From contig CANRZD010000002.1 in assembly GCA_947644325.1 (NCBI GenBank), positions 1 to 57,147 of the forward strand: a stretch of DNA of 57,147 bases. Reading direction: 5' to 3'. This DNA comes from an uncultured Clostridia bacterium. GTDB taxonomy: Bacteria > Bacillota > Clostridia > Oscillospirales > Acutalibacteraceae. A program made the position numbers and the translations under genes. Below are positions 1-6,177 of the stretch, in pieces; the stretch's first letter is position 1; the number at the start of each line of letters is the position of its first letter. Below the pieces are notes generated by a model. That model was not told the origin of the DNA. It saw nothing but the letters and a program-made list of their open reading frames with translations, and searched no databases.

Positions 1-105
1 CAGCATGAATTCCACCGGAATGCCCTTCTCCTTCTCCAAAAGCCCCAGGGCGATGAACAGCTCCTCGTTCCCCTGCTGTTCGGGCTCCTTCTTCTTTCTT
101 GCCAT
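1..105 (-). CDS. nusA: NusA, N-terminal fragment (cut by window edge)
   Basis: Transcription termination/antitermination factor that binds RNA polymerase. Only the first 35 codons lie in the window, reading off the left edge. The visible residues after a Lys-rich start (MARKKKEP) include LFIALGLLEKEKGIP, which matches the NusA N-terminal helix that usually reads 'ALDxLEKEKGI'. The ATG at 105 has a weak upstream site (TAGGA). It lies 20 nt downstream of an unknown membrane-protein gene and follows rimP in the same direction, as expected for the rimP-nusA-infB operon. The identification rests on a short stretch plus conserved gene order. Confidence 0.8.
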   Translation of the reverse strand, partial: MARKKKEPEQQGNEELFIALGLLEKEKGIPVEFML

Positions 106-125
106 TTTTTCCTACCACTCCTTAT

Positions 126-1160
126 TTATTTATTGCGTTTGTCTATTTCTTGTTCTCTGAGGATTCCCCTCGTAACGTATTCTTCTGTGGAAAGCTTCCC
201 CCTGCCCAGGGCCTCCGCGTCCGTATAGGGCCCGTCGCCGGTCAGGGCGTTGAACATGCGCTCTTTATCGTCCATCTCCTTTTCCAGGGCTTCCCGCTCT
301 TTGTCCGCCTCCTGTGCGGCTTCCTCCTCCTTTTGCAGGCGCAGGCTGCGGAAGGTGCCGGGGAGGAAGAGATTTAAGAAAGACAGGTAAGAAAAGAGAT
401 GGAAAAACGCGGGGACCAAAGTCATGGGGATGAAGAGCAGTATGGTAGTGGACAGGCCCTGATAGCTGATGGGGTAAATGCTGCGTTCCAGCAGGACATA
501 GAGGAAGCAGAACACCACGACCTTCCCAAAGTGGGCCGCCGCGATCCAAAAGAAAGAGCCGTCCTGCCGCGCCACGGAAATGAAAAATTTCAACGCAAGA
601 ATCAGAAAAACCACAGCGGTAACTTTCATATTCCACCGCCAGCCCAGTATGTCCAGGTTGGGCACAAGCTCCCCCATGTGCAGTTCCATGTCCAGGCCGT
701 CGTAGATATACATGACCAGGGAGGGGATGAGAAAATAAAGTGTAACGGGAAGCTTGAAAAGGGGCATCTCGGGATTCCCTTGCTTCTTTTTGACCCTATG
801 GCTTATGATGCTGAGCAAAATAACCGCCAGCAAAATCCCCAGATAAACCGGGAACTGGCCCTTGCCATCGGTTTTGCACCAGCGGACGATCTGCTCGTGA
901 TAGGGCAGTATCAGGCAGACGATATCCGCCGCGATGCCCAGGCCCGCAATAAAGAACAAAAAACTGTTGTCGATCTCCTCAATGGCCCCGAAGAACGTGA
1001 CGCACAGGACGATCACTGTGGCGGCCAGGCCGAAAAAGCCCATCCCCGCCCCGTCCGGGGTCAGGAAAAATTCCAAAACGGTCATGCCTTCCACCTGGCT
1101 CCCCACTACCCCTAAAATGGGGCCGATCCACGGCACCAGCGTATAGATAAGCGCTAACAT
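126..1160 (-). CDS. Unknown polytopic membrane protein inside the rimP-nusA operon
   Basis: I do not recognise a family. The 344 residues hold about eight hydrophobic segments, near residues 2-20, 40-58, 66-87, 104-121, 137-153, 178-196, 204-224 and 238-262. A charged, probably cytoplasmic helix follows at about 273-304, rich in Glu and Lys, then a polar tail. No catalytic motif stands out. The gene sits 32 nt after rimP and 20 nt before nusA, all on the minus strand, so it is probably co-transcribed with them. In most bacteria rimP and nusA are adjacent, so this is an insertion into a very conserved operon. Base composition is close to its neighbours. The long open frame and tight spacing make it a real gene; the function is unknown. 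Confidence 0.75.
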   Translation of the reverse strand: MLALIYTLVPWIGPILGVVGSQVEGMTVLEFFLTPDGAGMGFFGLAATVIVLCVTFFGAIEEIDNSFLFFIAGLGIAADIVCLILPYHEQIVRWCKTDGKGQFPVYLGILLAVILLSIISHRVKKKQGNPEMPLFKLPVTLYFLIPSLVMYIYDGLDMELHMGELVPNLDILGWRWNMKVTAVVFLILALKFFISVARQDGSFFWIAAAHFGKVVVFCFLYVLLERSIYPISYQGLSTTILLFIPMTLVPAFFHLFSYLSFLNLFLPGTFRSLRLQKEEEAAQEADKEREALEKEMDDKERMFNALTGDGPYTDAEALGRGKLSTEEYVTRGILREQEIDKRNK

Positions 1161-1192
1161 ATCCCCACTCCCACTCTCTTAAATCCCCGCGG

Positions 1193-1681
1193 CTAAAAAT
1201 CATCGTCCATCAAAATAACGGACACGCACTCCTTTTTCTCCAGGGTCACGCTCTGCTCCTCGTCGAGCTTCAGCTCGAAGCGCCCGCCGGGCCCGCAGTC
1301 TATGAGCTCTCCCGAAAGCTCCCGCCTGCCGTCCTCCAGGGGCCGTATGAGCTTTGCCTTTACCGGCGCGCCCAAAAGGGCCTCGAAGTGCTCGGGCCGG
1401 GTGAGCCTGCGGTTGAGCCCTGGGGAGGAGACCTCCAAAGTGTACTCCTGGGGGATGGGGTCTTCCTTATCCAGCACGGGGTTTATGGCGTGGGTCATAT
1501 CCACGCAGTCGTCTATGCCCACGCCCTCCTCCTTGTCGATAAAAATGCGGAGGAACCAATCGGCGCCTTCCTTTACAAACTGCACGTCCCATAGGCTGAG
1601 GCCCAGCCCTGCGGCCAGGGGCTCCGCCATCCCGCGCACGCGCTCTGCGACGCTTCCTTTCTTTTTCGGTGCTGCCTCCAT
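1193..1681 (-). CDS. rimP: Ribosome maturation factor RimP
   Basis: Assists maturation of the 30S subunit. The 162-residue length fits the family (about 150). Family-typical features are the N-terminal block ending GLSLWDVQFVKEG, the segment FLRIFIDKEEGVGIDDC and the strongly conserved 'LEVSSPGLNRRL' (residues about 83-94). The C-terminal part is the SH3-like domain. The start ATG gives MEAAPKKKGS and is the first gene of the operon. A near-consensus promoter lies about 80 nt upstream. The downstream genes are a membrane protein and nusA. Confidence 0.95.
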   Translation of the reverse strand: MEAAPKKKGSVAERVRGMAEPLAAGLGLSLWDVQFVKEGADWFLRIFIDKEEGVGIDDCVDMTHAINPVLDKEDPIPQEYTLEVSSPGLNRRLTRPEHFEALLGAPVKAKLIRPLEDGRRELSGELIDCGPGGRFELKLDEEQSVTLEKKECVSVILMDDDF

Positions 1682-1760
1682 AGGCTCCCATCCTTTCCTG
1701 CCAAAGCAAACGAAAGAGCGGGTCGCCCCACTCTTTCATCATCCTACTATTACCATATCT

Positions 1761-1789
1761 AGTATACCACTGTATTCCGCAAAAATCAA
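1761..1789 (-). promoter_or_regulatory. Sigma-A type promoter of the rimP operon
   Basis: On the minus strand TTGATT (1789-1784), a 17-nt spacer and TATACT (1766-1761) face rimP. It lies between the spoVT stop codon and rimP, so rimP-nusA can be transcribed independently of spoVT. Confidence 0.65.
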
Positions 1790-1830
1790 GGGCAAACCCA
1801 GAGTTTTTCGGGGATACGCGGCTTTTTTCC

Positions 1831-2370
1831 TCAGGCCTCCAGCTGGCGGGACAGGAACATGGACGCGGCCTTGACGCTTTCGGCCGCTTCGCCGGAGACC
1901 CGGGCCGGGGACTTCTCGCTTTTTAAGAGCATCACCGCCCCCATCACGTCCCCCGAGGACACCACCGGGAATACCGCCAGCGCCGCCGCCGGCGGGTTCT
2001 GAGAGGCCAAGACCGTGCTGTCGGCGCTGCTGATGAAGATGCGCTTGCCCTGCACCAGCTCCTCCAGCTGGGGGGCCAGGGGCTTGTGCAGCAGGTCCTT
2101 CTTGGCGGGGCCCGCCACGGCGATGATCTGCTCGGTGTCGCACACCGCGGCCCCGTGGCCCGTCAGGTGCACCAGGGTCTCGGCGTAGGCCGCCGCCAGC
2201 TGGGACATTTCCCCCACCGGCGAATACTTCTTCAAGATCACCCCGCCCGATACGTCCGTGAAGATTTCCATGGGCATGCCCTCCCGTATCTTCAGGGTGC
2301 GCCGGATCTCCTTGGGGATCACCACCCGGCCCAGGTCGTCGATGCGGCGTACAATGCCAGTTGCTTTCAT
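1831..2370 (-). CDS. spoVT: Stage V sporulation regulator SpoVT
   Basis: AbrB-family transcription regulator that in Bacillus tunes late forespore (sigma-G) genes. The 179 residues match the family length (178 in B. subtilis). Residues 1-52 form the swapped-hairpin DNA-binding domain, with GIVRRIDDLGRVVIPKEIRR and 'GMPMEIFTD'. The rest (about 55-179) is the GAF-like domain. The start chosen is the ATG at 2370, with AAAGGGAG just upstream. A longer in-frame extension to 2553 runs through low-complexity upstream sequence and is not family-like. The gene supports a spore-forming host. A sigma-G-like site lies about 90 nt upstream. Confidence 0.93.
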   Translation of the reverse strand: MKATGIVRRIDDLGRVVIPKEIRRTLKIREGMPMEIFTDVSGGVILKKYSPVGEMSQLAAAYAETLVHLTGHGAAVCDTEQIIAVAGPAKKDLLHKPLAPQLEELVQGKRIFISSADSTVLASQNPPAAALAVFPVVSSGDVMGAVMLLKSEKSPARVSGEAAESVKAASMFLSRQLEA

Positions 2371-2459
2371 ATAAAAAACTCCCTTTCGCACAAAATATTG
2401 CCGGGCAAAGCAGCGCAACCCATCCCAAATGCCCGCCGTTTTGCCGGCTTTTTCCGTCT

Positions 2460-2488
2460 TAGTATTTGCGCCGATTTTTCCATTATTC
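2460..2488 (-). promoter_or_regulatory. Possible sigma-G/sigma-F type promoter of spoVT
   Basis: Read on the minus strand, GAATA (2488-2484), a 17-nt spacer and AATACTA (2466-2460) resemble the Bacillus sigma-G pattern (GHATR, 17-18 nt, CATNHTA) with one mismatch at the first position of the -10. Bacillus spoVT is sigma-G dependent, so the position is sensible, but such short motifs also occur by chance. Confidence 0.4.
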
Positions 2489-2540
2489 CATCCGCCGCCC
2501 TCAGCGCGCCCACAGTTTGCGCCGCAAAAAAAGTTTTTCC

Positions 2541-2568
2541 TTGACGGGAACAAATGGGGTGCTATAAT
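2541..2568 (+). promoter_or_regulatory. Sigma-A promoter of the ABC transporter gene
   Basis: TTGACG (2541-2546), a 16-nt spacer and TATAAT (2563-2568) lie 32 nt upstream of the start codon. It diverges from the spoVT upstream region. Confidence 0.8.
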
Positions 2569-2600
2569 GAATACAAATCCACCGCAAAGGAAGAAACCCC

Positions 2601-4277
2601 ATGAAAATAAAAAAACTGGACCCCGCCCTAAAACGCACCTTCTCCTACCTAAAACCCTTCAAAAAAGAATTCACATTCATCGTCCTGACACTTCTAGTCT
2701 CCACCGCCGTAGGCTTCTTCCAGCCCTTGGTGATCCGTGCCATCACTGACGACGGAATGTTACAACAGGACATGTCCGTAATTGCCCGTTCGGTGCTGGC
2801 GCTGGTGGGGCTGGTGCTGGTCAATCAGGCCATAGAATTGTGGCAGACGCGCGTTTTCGCCGACATACATAACCAGTCCTACTACACCATTTTCCATCAG
2901 GTTTTCGAGAAGCTGCTGCACCTGGAAAAGTCCTATTTCGAAGATAAAAACAACACAGAAATTCTAAGTTTCTTGCAGATGGACGTGTCCCAGGTGTCCT
3001 CCATCACCGACCGCTACACGGTCATGAGCGCCAGCTATATTTTCCGAATCATCAGCGGCCTTGTGGGCCTTTTCGTCATAAGCTGGAAGCTGGCGCTGGT
3101 GGTGCTGGCCATGGTTCCCGTGAAGTTTTTCCTGGTGCGCGGCCTCTCGAAACGCCGGGAAAAGGCCATGGACGAGATGATAGAATCCAGCCGCGACTTC
3201 TCCCGCTGGTTCGGAGACAATCTTAACGGCGTCGATGAAATCAAGCTTTGGAACCTCTTTCAGTGCCGGGAAAAAGTTTTCTCCCAGCGCCAGAAAAACC
3301 TTTTGAAGCTGGAGAAAAAAGGCACCATGATTGACGCCTGGAACATGTTTTGGGAGGTTTTATTGGAGTGGTCTGTGACCATTGTTCTGTACCTTTTGGG
3401 TGGCTGGCTCATCTGTGCCGGTAGTCTGACCATAGGCGCGGTTTTCGCATTTGCCAGCTACTCCGGCTACGTGACGGGGCCTGTTTCGGCGCTTATCAAC
3501 ATCAAAATGTACTTCGCGCGAATTATGCCATCAGCCCGCAGATTGTTCAAATTTTTGGACATGGAAACGGAAAAAGACGATGGCAAAAAGACGGTTTCTA
3601 GCCGCCCGCCGCGCCTGGAATTTCGGGACGTGGCGTTCCGATATGAGGAAAACCGGCCCATTCTGCAGGGCGCAAATTTCACGGTGGAGCCCGGGGAAAA
3701 GGTCGCTATCATCGGCCAAAATGGCAGCGGGAAATCGACGATTCTGAACCTGATTTTGCGGTTTTACCAGCCGGATTCCGGGTTGGTTCTGGCTGATGGG
3801 GAAGATGTAAATTCCCTGTCGCTGGAGGATTACCGCGGCCTGTTTTCCGTGGTCAGCCAGGAGCCTTATTTGTTTTTGGGCGACATTCTGGAGAACACGG
3901 ACCTGACGGGAAATACAACAAACGAACAGCTTCAAGCAGCTTTGCAGGCCAGCGGCGTGGCCGGTTATTTAGAGCGCATGCCTGACGGCGAGAAGACGCA
4001 GATCGGCCGCAATGGGGCGAAGCTTTCCGGCGGCGAAAAGCAGAAATTGGCGGTGGCCCGGGCGCTCTTGAAGGACGCACCGGTGGTGATTCTGGACGAG
4101 GCTACGTCGGGATTCGACGTGGAGTCGGACGCCTACCTGCACGGCATTATTTTGAATGAAATGCGGGAGAAATCGGTGATTATGATCACGCACCATTACG
4201 AGCATTTGGGAGGAATGGATAAGGTTTATCAGTTGGAGGAGGGCGTTTTGCGGGAGGTGGAAGGCCCGGTGAGATAG
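2601..4277 (+). CDS. ABC transporter, fused membrane and ATPase domains (exporter type)
   Basis: Half-transporter of 558 residues, expected to dimerise in the membrane; the substrate is unknown. Residues about 20-310 form the six-helix exporter domain. The ATPase domain shows Walker A GQNGSGKST (372-380), Q-loop Gln420, signature LSGGE (475-479), Walker B PVVILDE (494-500) and H-loop His531, so it looks catalytically complete. The start ATG follows AAAGGAAG. It is a single gene with its own promoter and terminator and no partner beside it, so a homodimer is likely, or a partner lies elsewhere. The 5' part is A- and C-rich and less GC-rich than its neighbours, which may point to transfer. A lipid, peptide or drug exporter cannot be told apart from sequence. 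Confidence 0.92.
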   Translation: MKIKKLDPALKRTFSYLKPFKKEFTFIVLTLLVSTAVGFFQPLVIRAITDDGMLQQDMSVIARSVLALVGLVLVNQAIELWQTRVFADIHNQSYYTIFHQVFEKLLHLEKSYFEDKNNTEILSFLQMDVSQVSSITDRYTVMSASYIFRIISGLVGLFVISWKLALVVLAMVPVKFFLVRGLSKRREKAMDEMIESSRDFSRWFGDNLNGVDEIKLWNLFQCREKVFSQRQKNLLKLEKKGTMIDAWNMFWEVLLEWSVTIVLYLLGGWLICAGSLTIGAVFAFASYSGYVTGPVSALINIKMYFARIMPSARRLFKFLDMETEKDDGKKTVSSRPPRLEFRDVAFRYEENRPILQGANFTVEPGEKVAIIGQNGSGKSTILNLILRFYQPDSGLVLADGEDVNSLSLEDYRGLFSVVSQEPYLFLGDILENTDLTGNTTNEQLQAALQASGVAGYLERMPDGEKTQIGRNGAKLSGGEKQKLAVARALLKDAPVVILDEATSGFDVESDAYLHGIILNEMREKSVIMITHHYEHLGGMDKVYQLEEGVLREVEGPVR

Positions 4278-4284
4278 GCAGCAG

Positions 4285-4312
4285 AAAAGCGCCCCGGCTG
4301 GGACGCTTTTTT
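4285..4312. terminator. Shared terminator between convergent genes
   Basis: AAAAGCG-C-CCC (4285-4295) pairs with GGG-A-CGCTTTT (4300-4310) with one mismatch, followed by T residues on the plus strand. On the minus strand the A-run at 4285-4288 also gives Ts. It lies between the converging ABC transporter and SpoU genes. Confidence 0.75.
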
Positions 4313-4317
4313 GTGCG

Positions 4318-5148
4318 CTATTTCGTTTTGCCTGCCCGCTGCCGCACCGCCTCGTAAAGCAGCACCGTGGCCGCGCAGGCCACGTTGAAGGAGGACGCGG
4401 CGCAGCCTTCGGCCATGGGGATGGTGCACAGGGTGTCGCAGGCCTCCTTGAAGGCGTAGGAGAGACCGTCGGTCTCATTGCCTATCATAATGAGCAGCGG
4501 CCCCGACAGGTCCTCCCCGTACACCGGGGACTGCCGGTGGGCCGTGGTACCCAGCACCCGCAGGGCGGGGTACCGGGCGCGCACGGCTTCTATGAAGTCC
4601 AATACCGAGCGGTTGTCCGCCGCGTGGACGGCCGGCACCCGGAAGAAGGAGCCCATGGAAGCCCCCACCACCTCCGGGTCGTACAGGTCCACCCCGTGGC
4701 CGGTGAGGATGAGCCCGCTTGCCCCCAAAGCGTCGCAGGAGCGCAGAAGGGTGCCCAGGTTCCCCCGGTTGGAGGGCCGGTCAAAGAGCACCCAGAGGGG
4801 GTTTTCCGGCATCTTTAGCTGAGAGAAGTCTTCCGGGCGCATGGCGGCAATGGCCAGAAGCTCAGAGGTGTCCTCCTTGCCGCTGAGCTCCTCCATAAGG
4901 GCCGGGGCCAGCCGGTAGTTCACCTGGGTCTTTACAGTGGCCAGCAGCTCCCCGGCCCAGCCGGACAGAGGGGCCTCGGGGCTATAGAGGAAGGAGACGA
5001 TCTCCCACCCGCCCCTTACGGCCTCGTTGATATTGCGCACCCCCTCCACCAGAAACTGCCCGTAGCGGCGGCGCTTCTGGCGGTTCGTCTTCAACACCTG
5101 GAACTTCTGGTAATCCGCGTTTTTGCTGTAGACTCGGCGGTCCATCAC
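4318..5148 (-). CDS. SpoU/TrmH-family RNA 2'-O-methyltransferase (divergent)
   Basis: SPOUT-class methyltransferase using S-adenosylmethionine on an rRNA or tRNA ribose. An N-terminal substrate-binding part (residues about 1-105) precedes the knotted domain. Motif 1 is intact (DRPSNRGNLGTLLRSCDALG). Motif 2 reads IGNETDGLS, where GNEGxGLS is usual. Motif 3 reads CAASSFNVACAATVLLYE, where SLNV is usual. The protein therefore belongs to the superfamily but to an unusual branch, and the target RNA is unknown. Its ATG (5148) overlaps the stop of the upstream UroD-like gene as ATGA, so the two are probably translationally coupled. A second, more canonical paralogue lies at 51914-52726. Confidence 0.88.
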   Translation of the reverse strand: MMDRRVYSKNADYQKFQVLKTNRQKRRRYGQFLVEGVRNINEAVRGGWEIVSFLYSPEAPLSGWAGELLATVKTQVNYRLAPALMEELSGKEDTSELLAIAAMRPEDFSQLKMPENPLWVLFDRPSNRGNLGTLLRSCDALGASGLILTGHGVDLYDPEVVGASMGSFFRVPAVHAADNRSVLDFIEAVRARYPALRVLGTTAHRQSPVYGEDLSGPLLIMIGNETDGLSYAFKEACDTLCTIPMAEGCAASSFNVACAATVLLYEAVRQRAGKTK

Positions 5149-6098
5149 CGCAGGGCCTCTACAATAGCCCGCACGCGCTTATAGTCGATCTCCGTGGGCA
5201 GGGTGCAGTCCGCGCCTAGAATGAACCCGGTGTCCCCGTAGCGGGCCACGGCGTCCCGGGCGGCCTTTCCCAGCTCCTCTATAGTGCCCTCTACCATGAC
5301 GCCGCTGCGGTTGGCAAGGCCCCCCATGATGGTCTTCCCCGGGAAGAGCTTACGGGCCTCCTCCACCGAGAAGGGCACCTCGTAGATGCCCCAGTTGACT
5401 ACATCGCACACGTCGTTATAGCCCTTGTAGCGGTCCATGTCCAGGCCGTCCTTGCAGATGTGCAGGAAGGCCTTGCACCCGGCCTTCTGAATTTCCGAGA
5501 GGATGAGCTTGTCAAAGGGGGCGATCCACTTCTCGAACTCCTCCGCCGTGAACCACCGGCGCTCCGCCCCCAGAGAGGCGTAGTACACCGCGTCCACCCC
5601 GGCCTCCCCGTAGCCGTGGGCCAGGGCGCACATGCCCTCGGCGATGCGTGCCATGGCGTCCAAGACCGGCTGGCTGTTCTCCCGCAGGTGCTCGGTGAGC
5701 AGGGTGCGCACCGGGTCATAGCCGTACACGGGCTCGATGGGGTGGATGGTGGAGGCCGTGATGCCGTGCAGGGTGCCCATGGTAAAGCCCTCGGGCTCGC
5801 AGCGGGAGAGGATCTCCTTTGTGAACTCCAGCTGGCGGTGGATAAAGGGGGTGTCCTTGTCCATTTTGCCGATGCAGGCCCAGTCGGCCGGGGCCTTGAT
5901 GGGGCCGTAATTTGGCACCAGGTTCTCGTTCATCACCTTGAGGATGTCCGTGTCTGTCTCCCGGAAGAACTCCAGGTGGGCCTGCACCCCGGCCTCCCCG
6001 CTGTTCTTATCCGGCGGGAAGTGCAGGGAGAACCCGGCGGGCACGTGGTCCACGGGCTTCTGGGCGATGGCGGAGAGTACGCGTTCTTTCTTTGTCAT
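5145..6098 (-). CDS. UroD-superfamily protein, MtaA-like with HxC...C zinc motif
   Basis: Member of the uroporphyrinogen decarboxylase fold. The 317 residues carry His213-Ile-Cys215 and a later Cys298 (GADCTLPTEI). This is the His-x-Cys ... Cys arrangement that binds zinc in corrinoid:coenzyme M methyltransferases such as MtaA and MtbA, rather than the HemE active site, so a methyl-transfer role is more likely than haem synthesis. No corrinoid protein or methylamine/methanol partner gene lies nearby, so the substrate is open. The start chosen is the ATG at 6098, nine nt after AAAGGAG. An in-frame TTG at 6107 directly abuts that site and is rejected. It is coupled to the downstream SpoU gene. 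Confidence 0.82.
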   Translation of the reverse strand: MTKKERVLSAIAQKPVDHVPAGFSLHFPPDKNSGEAGVQAHLEFFRETDTDILKVMNENLVPNYGPIKAPADWACIGKMDKDTPFIHRQLEFTKEILSRCEPEGFTMGTLHGITASTIHPIEPVYGYDPVRTLLTEHLRENSQPVLDAMARIAEGMCALAHGYGEAGVDAVYYASLGAERRWFTAEEFEKWIAPFDKLILSEIQKAGCKAFLHICKDGLDMDRYKGYNDVCDVVNWGIYEVPFSVEEARKLFPGKTIMGGLANRSGVMVEGTIEELGKAARDAVARYGDTGFILGADCTLPTEIDYKRVRAIVEALR

Positions 6099-6130
6099 GA
6101 AAAACAACTCCTTTGATTTTAATTTATCCG

Positions 6131-6166
6131 AAAATAAGGAAAAGGGGCCCCGAAAAAGAGCCCCTT
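6131..6166 (-). terminator. Intrinsic terminator after glgP
   Basis: On the minus strand AAGGGGC (6166-6160) pairs with GCCCCTT (6148-6142) across an 11-nt loop, followed by TTTTCC. It lies between glgP and the UroD-like gene. Confidence 0.7.
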
Positions 6167-6177
6167 GCTGCCTTCGT

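Noticed and set aside
6099-6107. TTG at 6107 as start of the UroD-like protein
   Set aside because: It abuts the AAAGGAG site itself; the ATG at 6098 is 9 nt after it.
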